Shown: in pieces, positions 8,624 to 15,191 of the stretch
Position numbering within the stretch: position 1 is the stretch's first letter
How the letters are laid out: the number at the start of each line of letters is the position of its first letter
DNA from: an uncultured Clostridia bacterium
GTDB lineage: Bacteria > Bacillota > Clostridia > TANB77 > CAG-508
Length of the DNA: 18,180 bases
Assembly (NCBI GenBank): GCA_948805675.1
Contig: CAQIBN010000019.1
Coordinates: forward strand, 1-18,180
Direction: 5' to 3'
Notes under the pieces: model-generated
Told to the model about the DNA's origin: nothing
Seen by the model: the letters and a program-made list of their open reading frames with translations, nothing else
Database searches by the model: none
Made by a program: the position numbers and the translations under genes

Positions 8624-9869
8624 CTAATCTTCAATAGTATCATCTTTTATATAATATTTAGTGCCTAACATTTTATCTGGTAAATACTGTTGGTCTACTC
8701 TATGTCCTGGATAATTGTGTGGATATTTATATCCTACTCCATACCCTTCTTTTTCCATTCCTTGTACTGGTGCATTTCTTATATGCATTGGAATTATTCC
8801 TGTATCTTTAGTTTTCACATCTTCTAAAGCTCTATTAATGCCCAAATATGTGCTATTTGATTTTTTAGATGTTGCTACATATACTGCCGCTTCTGATAGT
8901 ATAATTCTTGACTCTGGCATTCCTATCATATTTACAGCTTGCATTGCTGATGTTGCAACAACTAAGGCATTTGGGTTTGCCATTCCTACATCCTCTGCTG
9001 CAGCTATTACTATTCTTCTTGCCAAAAAGACAGGGTCCTCTCCTCCATTTAAAGCTCTTGCCAAATAGAAAATTGTAGCATCTGGATCTGAACCTCTCAT
9101 TGATTTTATAAATGCACTAATATTATCATAATGACTATCACCATTTTTATCAAAAATTGCTTTTCTTGTTTGTACACTTTCTGCTGCAATTTCATTTGTT
9201 ATATAAATAAATCCATCTTTATTCATTTTTGTTGTTAAAACTGCAACCTCTAATCCATTTAAAGCTGTTCTTACATCACCATTTGAAACTTCAGCTATTT
9301 TCATTATAGTTTCATCATCTATTTTTATTTTATAACTTCCTAATCCTTCACTACTTATAATAGACCTTTTTAATACTCTAAAAATTTGCTCTTTTGTTAA
9401 TGGTTCTAATCTAAATACCATTGACCTAGAAATTAAAGCTTTATTAACTTCAAAATATGGGTTTTCTGTTGTTGCACCTATTAAAATTACTGTTCCTTTC
9501 TCAACATATGGAAGAAGTGCATCTTGTTGTAATTTATTAAATCTATGAATCTCATCAATAAATAATATACATCTTCCAGTTGGATTAAGAAGTAGATTAC
9601 TAGCATCTTCAATAGCACGTTTTATATCTGCTACGCCAGCTGTTACTGCATTTATTTTTGTAAATTTATATTTTGTTGTTTCACTAATTACTCTTGCAAG
9701 AGAAGTCTTTCCGACACCCAGGAGGTCCCCATAAGATTATACTTGATAGTCTATCTGCTTTTATTGTTCTATATAAAATTTTATCTTTTGATAAAATATG
9801 TTCTTGCCCAACATATTCATCTAAATTTTTAGGTCGCATTCTATATGCTAATGGTTCATTAAAATTCAT
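8624..9869 (-). CDS. rarA: Replication-associated recombination ATPase RarA/MgsA, read through a +1 frameshift at CGG
   Basis: AAA+ ATPase related to clamp loaders and RuvB that acts at stalled replication forks. With one base skipped the product is 414 residues, normal for the family. The N-terminal motif PLAYRMRPKNLDEYVGQEH is characteristic. The Walker A (48-55) reads GPPGCGKT only if the C of CGG at 9711-9713 is skipped; in the zero frame it becomes GPPGCRKD and stops nine codons later. Downstream the frame is open throughout: Walker B FIDEIHRF, sensor GATTENPYFEVN, the arginine-finger region ALISRSMVFRLEPL, then the RarA C-terminal tetramerisation part (PDATIFYLARALNGGEDP, and PVQGMEKEGYGVGYKYPHNYPG). 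The start is ATG 9869 with GGAGG about nine bases upstream. One shift restores everything, so the gene is otherwise undamaged. Confidence 0.92.
9711..9713 (-). other. Putative +1 frameshift site CGG-A in rarA
   Basis: The zero frame reads TGT CGG AAA; skipping C gives TGT GGA AAG ACT, the GKT end of the Walker A loop. The glycine restored is essential for nucleotide binding in P-loop ATPases, so an arginine-inserting quadruplet reading would not give an active enzyme. Confidence 0.7.
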
Positions 9870-10242
9870 TTTTTTCCTCCATTCATGAAGATTTATTAGT
9901 CTATTTATATAATTTAAAAGGGTTATTTATATAATTCACTTTTATTTATAATCCTTAATACTTCTGTTGTAATTCACAATATACTAAAAATACATACTAT
10001 CTTAGAGATTATTAATATATTTATAAATATAGGCCACTCTTGAAACATGTAGGTAAGTAATATTAATATATTTATTATTCTTTATTTAATATAGATATAT
10101 GTTAAAATGTATATAGTCTGTAATTAGTTTAGGTTTATAAATAAATTAACAATCTCTATATGATAACATTATATCTAAATAAAGAACAAACTATAACATA
10201 TATCTTTTCATTATAACTAAAATGACAATAAGAATTATTTTA
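9870..10242. repeat. Intergenic region with imperfect inverted repeats
   Basis: The 373-base spacer between ruvA and rarA has no gene. It holds an imperfect inverted repeat: 10078-10104 (ending AGATATATGTTA) matches the reverse complement of 10164-10186 apart from a one-base and a five-base gap. A third copy of the core, TAACATATATCT, is at 10193-10204. A second pair, AGAGATTATTAA (10003-10014) and TTAACAATCTCT (10146-10157), fits with one mismatch. A direct repeat of ATTAATATATTTAT flanks 10020-10070. It could be a decayed miniature element or simply AT-rich DNA. Confidence 0.4.
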
Positions 10243-10845
10243 TTATTTTGATAAATAAATTAATCCTTTTCTAATAATATCTTCTACGCTTAAATTATCT
10301 TTATCTACATTTTTTATAGCATTTTCTATTTCTCTTTGGCTATATCCTAATACTTGAAGAGCAGACATAGCTTCTTGAACTTTATTATCATCTTTAATTG
10401 CATCTTTTAATTCTATAGTAGCATCATCTTCTATAGAATCATCTGTTTTAAGCTTATCTTTTAATTCCAAGATTATTCTTTGTGCAGTTTTTGGACCAAT
10501 ACCTGGTAACTTTTTTATTTCCCCTACATTATTAGTAATTACTGCTAAAGCAAAACTCGATGGGGAGATGTTTGATAATATCGCAATTGCAGACTTTGCA
10601 CCAATTCCACTAACACTAAGTAATAATTCAAACATTCTTAATTCTTCATTTGTATTAAATCCATAAATACTAATATCATCTTCTCTCACCTTTACATATG
10701 TATGTACTTTTACAATTTGTCCTATTTCGCCCAATTTATTTATTGCTGTATCTGACATAAAAATTTTATAGCCTAATCCATTTATATCTATTACTACATA
10801 TCCTGTAGTTTTTACTTCCAAACTTCCTTTTATATATGAAAACAT
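10243..10845 (-). CDS. ruvA: Holliday junction branch migration subunit RuvA
   Basis: RuvA binds Holliday junctions as a tetramer and recruits the RuvB motor during recombinational repair. The product has 200 residues, the usual length. Domain I is an OB-fold (MFSYIKGSLEVKTTGYVVIDINGLGYKI). Domain II has the two helix-hairpin-helix motifs (VSGIGAKSAIAILS and LPGIGPKTAQRIILEL). Domain III (about 150-200, with EAMSALQVLGYSQREIENAI) is the RuvB-binding part. I chose ATG 10845 because GGAGGAAAT stands directly before it and MFSYIKG is the family's usual N-terminus; an in-frame start at 10908 would add 21 unusual residues. The gene is intact and lacks CGG. No ruvB follows, unlike the common ruvAB arrangement. 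Confidence 0.95.
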   Translation of the reverse strand: MFSYIKGSLEVKTTGYVVIDINGLGYKIFMSDTAINKLGEIGQIVKVHTYVKVREDDISIYGFNTNEELRMFELLLSVSGIGAKSAIAILSNISPSSFALAVITNNVGEIKKLPGIGPKTAQRIILELKDKLKTDDSIEDDATIELKDAIKDDNKVQEAMSALQVLGYSQREIENAIKNVDKDNLSVEDIIRKGLIYLSK

Positions 10846-11272
10846 ATTTCCTCCTACTGATTTTATTCTTAACAGATTACATTGTAACACATTTTTAATT
10901 TTTTTCAATAGTTTTTTCGAATTTTTGTTTGTTTTTTGTTTTCAGTAATTTATCATTCCTGGTTTACTTAAAAGCATATACAAACATTTATTTTGCAATA
11001 CTTCAAAAAGTTTAATATTTATAATAAAACCATCTATTTTTTTATTATAATATACCAAACTTTTTTTTGCTGAACTCTAACTTTAAATATATATTACTTT
11101 CTGCAATAATATTAATTCATATACTGTTAATATTATTTAATATATATTAAAAATAATTGTGTACATTTATTTTCTATAATAGGAAATCCCCAGTAACTAA
11201 ACTCTACTCTATACTATAAATTTACTATTACATAAATTTTTTTAATAAAAAAACCTAAAATTTATCATTTAT
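10846..11272. other. Divergent intergenic region between ruvA and the spoVA operon
   Basis: About 430 bases, extremely AT-rich, with several homopolymer runs. Apart from the promoter at 11273-11301 and the ruvA ribosome-binding site at its left edge I see no gene, RNA or hairpin with convincing support. Confidence 0.4.
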
Positions 11273-11301
11273 GTATAACTTTAAAAACTTTACACATACT
11301 A
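11273..11301 (+). promoter_or_regulatory. Sigma-G-type forespore promoter of the dodecin-spoVA operon
   Basis: GTATA (11273-11277), a 17-base spacer and CATACTA (11295-11301) match the forespore sigma-G/sigma-F consensus pattern (GHATR and CATNNTA with 17-18 spacing). It ends 30 bases before the dodecin start. In spore formers spoVA operons are known sigma-G targets, so both position and sequence fit. Confidence 0.65.
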
Positions 11302-11331
11302 TTTTTAATAATCATAAAATGGAGGTAAAAC

Positions 11332-11538
11332 ATGGAAAAACATTTAATAATTACAGGTACATCTAATGTATCTTGGAAAGATGCTATTAATAAAACTATT
11401 GAAGAAGCATCAAAAACTATAGATTATTTATCTACTGTAAAAGTTTTAGAACAAAGAGCAAAAATTAGTGGAAAAAAAATAGAAGAATACTATGTAGACC
11501 TTGACATATCTTTTACATTAGATAGAGATAGAAATTAA
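11332..11538 (+). CDS. Dodecin-like small protein in the spoVA operon
   Basis: A 68-residue protein with the dodecin fold signature: a beta strand HLIITGTSNVSWKDAI, a helix ending IEEASKTIDYLS, then KVLEQRAKISGKKIEEYYV and a last strand DLDISFTL. Dodecins assemble into hollow dodecamers that bind flavins or related ligands. The usual tryptophan of the flavin-stacking site (typically in RW-x-EV) is replaced here by Thr in STVKVLEQ, so flavin binding may be altered or lost; the Gln of VLEQ is kept. It has GGAGGT upstream of ATG and its stop lies 12 bases before spoVAC. It follows directly after the forespore promoter, so it is probably made in the developing spore. That role is inferred from position. 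Confidence 0.85.
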   Translation: MEKHLIITGTSNVSWKDAINKTIEEASKTIDYLSTVKVLEQRAKISGKKIEEYYVDLDISFTLDRDRN

Positions 11539-11550
11539 GGAGGTAAATAA

Positions 11551-11995
11551 ATGAAACCTATAGAAACACAAAAAGAATATAGTGACTATGTAGATAAAAA
11601 ATCACCCAACTCTCCTATATTAAAGAATTGCTTTAATGCATTTTGGGTTGGTGGATTAATATGTGTAATTGGTCAATTAATAATGAATTTTTGTATGTAT
11701 AAAGGAATGGATCAAACTGCTTCATCTACTGTAGTATCTATTGTACTAATAGGATTTGCTGCTATTTTAACTGGTTTAAACATCTTTAATAGAATAGGTA
11801 AATTTGCAGGAGCACGGTTCACTTATTCCAATTACAGGTTTTGCAAATTCAATCGTTTCTCCTGCAATCGAATATAAATCTGAAGGGTATGTTATGGGTG
11901 TTGGAGGAAAAATGTTTACTGTTGCAGGTCCAGTATTAGTATTTGGTATTTCTACATCTGTAATTATAGGAATAATTGCTACATTTTTTGCTTAG
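11551..11995 (+). CDS. spoVAC: Stage V sporulation protein AC, read through a +1 frameshift at CGG
   Basis: SpoVAC is an inner spore membrane protein of the SpoVA channel, needed for dipicolinic acid uptake during sporulation and its release at germination. With one base skipped the product has 147 residues, close to the usual length. It has a hydrophilic N-terminus (QKEYSDYVDKKSP) and four hydrophobic segments: FWVGGLICVIGQLIMNF, TVVSIVLIGFAAILTGLNIF, the loop GSLIPITGFANSIVSPAIE, and PVLVFGISTSVIIGIIATFF. At codon 89 (11815-11817) the zero frame reads GCA CGG TTC ACT; skipping C gives GCA GGT TCA CTT, the conserved GAGSLIPITGFAN. Without the shift the protein diverges and stops at 11877. 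The start has AAGGAGG seven bases before ATG. It lies between the dodecin gene and spoVAD. Confidence 0.92.
11815..11817 (+). other. Putative +1 frameshift site CGG-T in spoVAC
   Basis: CGG stands in frame directly after GCA, and skipping C restores a conserved Gly codon GGT. AGGAG occurs two bases upstream, but as part of the Ala-Gly-Ala coding sequence; similar motifs are absent at three of the five sites. Confidence 0.7.
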
Positions 11996-12127
11996 AAATA
12001 TTGAATTATAACAACTTTAAAATTATTTATAGTTTATTTTAAGAATATTATATTCTATTATCTAGTACTATTTGATAAATTATACAATTTTAAATTATAA
12101 AATTTCTTAAATAAAGGAGGATTTGTC

Positions 12128-13134
12128 TTGAAACGAATTGGTTCACAAACAATAAAATTTGATACTCCACCAACAATTTTAGAAACAGCATCTATAGTAG
12201 GTCCAAAAGAAGCTGAAGGACCTATGGCAAAATATTTTGATCAATGTTTAGAAGATGAGTTTTGGGGAGAGAAAACTTGGGAAAAAGCTGAAAGCAAAAT
12301 TATAAAAGAAACAGTCAATACTGTTATTACAAAATCAAATATTCCAGCAACTGAAATTGATTACTGTTTTGCAGGTGATTTATTAAATCAATGTATTTCT
12401 TCTAGCTTTGGACTTAGAGAATTAAGTATACCTTTCTTTGGTGTATTTGGAGCTTGTTCTACATTTGTAGAAAGTATGTGTTTAGGTAGTGTATTTATAG
12501 AAGGAGGTCGGAGCTACTAATGTTTTATGTGCTACATCTAGTCATTTTTGTAGTGCAGAAAAACAATTTAGATTTCCACTTGAACTAGGAAATCAAAGAC
12601 CTCCTACATCTCAGTGGACTGTTACTGGTTCTGGTGCAGCTATTTTAACTTCATCTGGAGTAGGACCATATATAACTCACATTACCCCTGGGAAAATTGT
12701 TGATATGGGTATAAAGGATGCTAATAATATGGGTGCAGCTATGGCACCTGCTGCACTAGATACTTTAATTACTCACTTAAAAGATACTGAAAGAAAGCCA
12801 AGTTATTATGATGCAATTATCACAGGAGATTTAGGTCATATCGGAAAAGATATCTTAATAGAACTTGCTGAAACTAAGGGATATAATATTAAATCAAATT
12901 ATAATGATTGTCGGAGTTTTAATGTTTGATAAAGAAAAACAAGATACTCATTCTGGTGGTAGTGGATGTGCTTGTATTGGAACAATTTTCTCTGGATACT
13001 TTTTTAAACAACTAAAAGATAAAAAATTAAAGAAAATATTATTAATAGCAACAGGTGCTTTAATGAATTCTACAAGCACACAACAAGGAGAGTCTATTCC
13101 AGGTGTTGCTCATGCTATTAGTATAGAAGTCTAG
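12128..13134 (+). CDS. spoVAD: Stage V sporulation protein AD, read through two +1 frameshifts at CGG
   Basis: SpoVAD is the dipicolinate-binding, thiolase-fold component of the SpoVA system at the inner spore membrane. With both shifts applied the product has 334 residues, the normal length, and reads continuously from KRIGSQTIKFDTPPTILET to PGVAHAISIEV. Recognisable family motifs are PAILETASIVGPKEAEGP-like (near 20), IDYCFAGDLLNQCISSSF, FFGVFGACSTFVESM, ATSSHFCSAEKQFRFP, TGSGAAILTSSG, DAIITGDLGHIGKDIL and GESIPGVAHAI. The first shift is at codon 128 (12509-12511): GGT CGG AGC becomes GGT GGA GCT. The second is at codon 262 (12912-12914): TGT CGG AGT becomes TGT GGA GTT, restoring the family's DCG motif. 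In the zero frame each is followed within a few codons by a stop. The start is TTG 12128, eight bases after AAAGGAGG. No other lesion is seen. Confidence 0.92.
12509..12511 (+). other. Putative +1 frameshift site CGG-A, first in spoVAD
   Basis: GGT CGG AGC TAC TAA in the zero frame; skipping C gives GGT GGA GCT ACT AAT and restores about 130 further codons of SpoVAD. AAGGAGGT, a perfect Shine-Dalgarno-like sequence, directly precedes the CGG here, but the other sites lack it. Confidence 0.7.
12912..12914 (+). other. Putative +1 frameshift site CGG-A, second in spoVAD
   Basis: TGT CGG AGT TTT AAT GTT TGA in the zero frame; skipping C gives TGT GGA GTT TTA ATG and the family motif NDCGVLMFD. 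The same TGT-CGGA context occurs in rarA. Confidence 0.7.
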
Positions 13135-13152
13135 AAGAAGAGGTGATAAAAT

Positions 13153-13536
13153 TTGGATTTTTTACAAAGTATTGATTGGATGCAATTACTAAGATGTTTT
13201 GCTGTTGGAGGTCTTATATGTATAATTGGACAAATTTTAATAGATAAAACAAAATTAACTCCAGCAAGAATATTAGTAACTTTTGTTACTGTTGGCGCAA
13301 TTTTAGGTGGACTTGGTATATATAAATATATAATAGACTTTGCTGGTGCTGGTGCTACTGTTCCTTTAACTGGATTTGGTGCAAATCTCGCTAAAGGCGC
13401 TATAGAAGAAGTTCAAAAATCTGGACTTTTAGGAGCATTTATTGGTGGTGTTAAAGCATCAAGTGGAGGAATTGCTGCTGCTGTATTTTTTGGTTATATT
13501 GCTTCTTTAATTGCTAAACCTAAAATAAAGAAATAG
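13153..13536 (+). CDS. spoVAE: Stage V sporulation protein AE (SpoVAEb type)
   Basis: Last gene of the spoVA operon: a 127-residue inner-membrane protein related to SpoVAC (compare FAVGGLICIIGQILID with FWVGGLICVIGQLIMN in SpoVAC). It has three to four hydrophobic segments: CFAVGGLICIIGQIL, ILVTFVTVGAILGGLGIY, the loop GAGATVPLTGFGANLAKGAI, and AAAVFFGYIASLIA. The start is TTG 13153 with AGAGGTGAT upstream; no ATG gives the full N-terminus. It begins 18 bases after spoVAD. Unlike the two genes before it, it has no CGG and no frameshift, although it holds many Gly codons. Confidence 0.93.
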   Translation: MDFLQSIDWMQLLRCFAVGGLICIIGQILIDKTKLTPARILVTFVTVGAILGGLGIYKYIIDFAGAGATVPLTGFGANLAKGAIEEVQKSGLLGAFIGGVKASSGGIAAAVFFGYIASLIAKPKIKK

Positions 13537-13570
13537 CAAATTTATTTAATAATTTTGTCTTTTTTACTTA

Positions 13571-13610
13571 TTAAAGGAATGCTAATTATTTAGCGTTCCT
13601 TTAATATTTA
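13571..13610 (+). terminator. Terminator of the spoVA operon
   Basis: The arms TTAAAGGAATGCTAA (13571-13585) and TTAGCGTTCCTTTAA (13590-13604) pair with a single mismatch over 15 bases around a four-base loop and are followed by TATTTA. The stem is strong; the T-run is short. Confidence 0.75.
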
Positions 13611-13629
13611 AGTCTTATTTTTTATGATA

Positions 13630-13706
13630 TAATAACCATCTTCTTAGCTGTAATGCAATCTGATGTGATTTCTGGGAGTCTCTGTGGCAAAAAGATATAT
13701 GTAAAT
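13630..13706 (-). other. GC-richer coding-like patch, possible remnant
   Basis: Between the spoVA terminator and the next gene lies a patch clearly less AT-rich than its surroundings (for example CTGGGAGTCTCTGTGGC). On the minus strand one frame is open and reads HRDSQKSHQIALQLRRWLL followed by a few residues and a stop near 13620. It is in another frame than the 73-codon gene upstream. It may be the end of a lost gene or a repeated element; I do not recognise it. Confidence 0.3.
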
Positions 13707-13910
13707 CTACAATCCACTTTTTTGATAATTAGCCATTATTTTAAAATATAAAATATTTTCTTCAACTAGATTTAATAAGTCTTCTATATCTTTTTCTATA
13801 ACTTCAGGTTTAAATGATAAATTATTAGCTATTTCTCTACTCTCTTCATCATTTCTAATAGTATATGATTTAAATAATGAACTTACTGTATTCCCTAAAT
13901 GAAGTCCCAT
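13707..13910 (-). CDS. Small hypothetical protein, 67 aa
   Basis: A short acidic protein (MGLHLGNTVSSLFKSY...EDLLNLVEENILYFKIM) with a predicted helical second half and no membrane segment. I prefer ATG 13910, preceded by GAAGAGAG, over an in-frame TTG at 13928 that has no ribosome-binding site. It follows the membrane protein gene on the same strand by 27 bases, so the two may be co-transcribed. No family recognised. It might be the truncated start of a longer gene, since coding-like sequence continues downstream in another frame. Confidence 0.45.
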   Translation of the reverse strand: MGLHLGNTVSSLFKSYTIRNDEESREIANNLSFKPEVIEKDIEDLLNLVEENILYFKIMANYQKSGL

Positions 13911-13937
13911 AAAATCATCTCTCTTCAAAATTGTAAT

Positions 13938-14378
13938 TTAGCAATTATTCTTATATGTTATTAAAATATGTGCGAATCCAAATATTATAGAAGATATAAT
14001 TAGTCCCCAATGACTTAATGTTATTCCACATATTAAAAATATAATTGTAGGTATGATTGCTAAAAGCAATGATTTAAATAATGATTTACCTCTTAAATAG
14101 AATATCCATATAATTAGATATAATAAAAGTAATATAACATTAACTATTAAATAAACTAACATAAAGCCTACATTTTTAAAACCATATATTCCTATTGGAA
14201 ATATAGTCAAAATCAAAGATACATATCTTCCAAGTTGTTCTACTGTATTTACTAACTTATTTTTATATTTATTTTCTAAATCTTCGTTTTTAATAACATA
14301 TATAATATTAGGAACTAACATAATAACAACTATCATAGTTCCAAAAACATTTATCCATCCAAATTCTATATTCTTCAT
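13938..14378 (-). CDS. Hypothetical multi-pass membrane protein
   Basis: A 146-residue protein with five likely transmembrane segments: NVFGTMIVVIMLVPNIIYVI, YVSLILTIFPIGIYGF, FMLVYLIVNVILLLLYLIIW, SLLLAIIPTIIFLICGI, and WGLIISSIIFGFAHILI. A polar loop between the first two (KNEDLENKYKNKLVN) probably faces the cytoplasm. I do not recognise a functional motif. The start is ATG 14378 after GAAAGTGAG, a moderate ribosome-binding site. It lies downstream of the Xre regulator on the same strand, with a terminator between them. Confidence 0.75.
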   Translation of the reverse strand: MKNIEFGWINVFGTMIVVIMLVPNIIYVIKNEDLENKYKNKLVNTVEQLGRYVSLILTIFPIGIYGFKNVGFMLVYLIVNVILLLLYLIIWIFYLRGKSLFKSLLLAIIPTIIFLICGITLSHWGLIISSIIFGFAHILITYKNNC

Positions 14379-14415
14379 CTCACTTTCTTTTCTAACTTGT
14401 GTTTAGATTATATTA

Positions 14416-14448
14416 TAAAAGACAAGTAATTTTCAACTTAATTACTTG
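14416..14448 (-). terminator. Terminator after the Xre regulator gene
   Basis: The perfect arms CAAGTAATT (14423-14431) and AATTACTTG (14440-14448) enclose an eight-base loop. On the minus strand they are followed by TCTTTTATAAT. This ends leftward transcription of the regulator gene, at least in part, before the membrane protein gene. Confidence 0.75.
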
Positions 14449-14473
14449 CCCTAATTATTTGTAATTTGTATTG

Positions 14474-15079
14474 CTAATTAATTATTTTTTTGTGATAATT
14501 TACATTACCACATTTAGGACATTTCATTTTTCTACTTCTACCTATGTGCATTGCAAATAAAACCTTCTTATAATTGGGAACATATTTATAATGACAATTT
14601 TGACATTCATAAAATCCTGCAACTTGTTCAATTCTAATTGCATATCCGACACCTATAATAAATGGAATAGCTCCAATGATTATTAGGACTATTCTTAACC
14701 AATCTTGCATATTTACGAATGATGCTACAAAAACACAAGTTATAAAAATTATTGATACTAATATTCCAATAAATATTTCTAAATTTAATAATTCTTTATC
14801 TCTATTTTCCTTTTCTTGTGTCATCTTTAATAAAAGTTCCTCTGCTTTTTGATTATAAGTTTCCATTTTAATAACCTCCCCACTTAATAATTCATTTACA
14901 CTAATATCAAGTTCATTACATAGTTCAAGCATTATAGAAGAATCAGGCATACCTTTTCCTGTTTCCCATTTCGATATTGCTCTATCTGTAATATTTAACT
15001 TTTCTGCAAGTTCTACTTGTGTCATATTTTTATTTTTTCTACATTCAGCAATGAACTTTCCTACCTTTGCTTGTTCCAT
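14474..15079 (-). CDS. Membrane-anchored Xre-family regulator with C-terminal zinc ribbon
   Basis: A 201-residue protein. Residues 1-65 form a helix-turn-helix domain of the Xre/Cro type (VGKFIAECRKNKNMTQVELA, then LNITDRAISKWETGKGMPD). A coiled linker (70-100) is followed by two transmembrane segments (about 101-121, LEIFIGILVSIIFITCVFVA, and 129-148, LRIVLIIIGAIPFIIGVGYA). The C-terminus has two CxxC pairs (CQNCHYKY and CPKCGN), a zinc ribbon. Such regulators are common in Clostridia and probably sense a membrane-linked signal; targets are unknown. The start is ATG 15079, with AAGGAGGG upstream. A promoter and a hairpin that could be its own operator lie just upstream. Confidence 0.88.
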   Translation of the reverse strand: MEQAKVGKFIAECRKNKNMTQVELAEKLNITDRAISKWETGKGMPDSSIMLELCNELDISVNELLSGEVIKMETYNQKAEELLLKMTQEKENRDKELLNLEIFIGILVSIIFITCVFVASFVNMQDWLRIVLIIIGAIPFIIGVGYAIRIEQVAGFYECQNCHYKYVPNYKKVLFAMHIGRSRKMKCPKCGNVNYHKKIIN

Positions 15080-15100
15080 ACTTTTCCCTCCTTTAATATT

Positions 15101-15129
15101 ATTGTAAAATTCTTATATATAAAAGTAAA
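15101..15129 (-). promoter_or_regulatory. Promoter of the Xre regulator gene
   Basis: On the minus strand TTTACT (plus 15124-15129), 17 bases, then TACAAT (plus 15101-15106): a plausible sigma-A promoter about 20 bases before the ribosome-binding site. Confidence 0.55.
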
Positions 15130-15132
15130 CAT

Positions 15133-15165
15133 ACTAATCGTTGAGTGGAGAAAACAACGATTAGT
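15133..15165. repeat. Inverted repeat upstream of the Xre promoter
   Basis: The perfect 11-base arms ACTAATCGTTG (15133-15143) and CAACGATTAGT (15155-15165) flank an 11-base spacer and end three bases before the -35 box. No good T-run follows on either strand, which favours an operator or an RNA hairpin over an intrinsic terminator. It could also end transcription of the small gene at 15192. Confidence 0.6.
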
Positions 15166-15191
15166 AGAGTTATTAAAATTGTAATTTCTAG

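Noticed and set aside
11800..12515. A prfB-like mechanism with an upstream Shine-Dalgarno stimulator
   Set aside because: AAGGAGGT before the first spoVAD site and AGGAG before the spoVAC site look suggestive, but pheT, rarA and the second spoVAD site have nothing comparable.
2273..12914. Explaining the five frameshifts as sequencing or assembly indels
   Set aside because: Random indels would not always be a sense-strand C, always in frame before GG, always at a conserved Gly and always create the otherwise absent codon CGG, on genes of both strands. None lies in a homopolymer run. It cannot be fully excluded without reads.
2273..12914. Classical +1 slippage of the P-site tRNA
   Set aside because: The preceding codons ATT, TGT, GCA and GGT would have to re-pair with TTC, GTC, CAC and GTC, which they cannot do well, and there is no shared slippery sequence.
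12705..12929. Separate small genes inside spoVAD and spoVAC (12705-12929, 12865-13134, 11804-11995)
   Set aside because: They are pieces of one protein separated by the CGG shifts; they lack ribosome-binding sites and join seamlessly.
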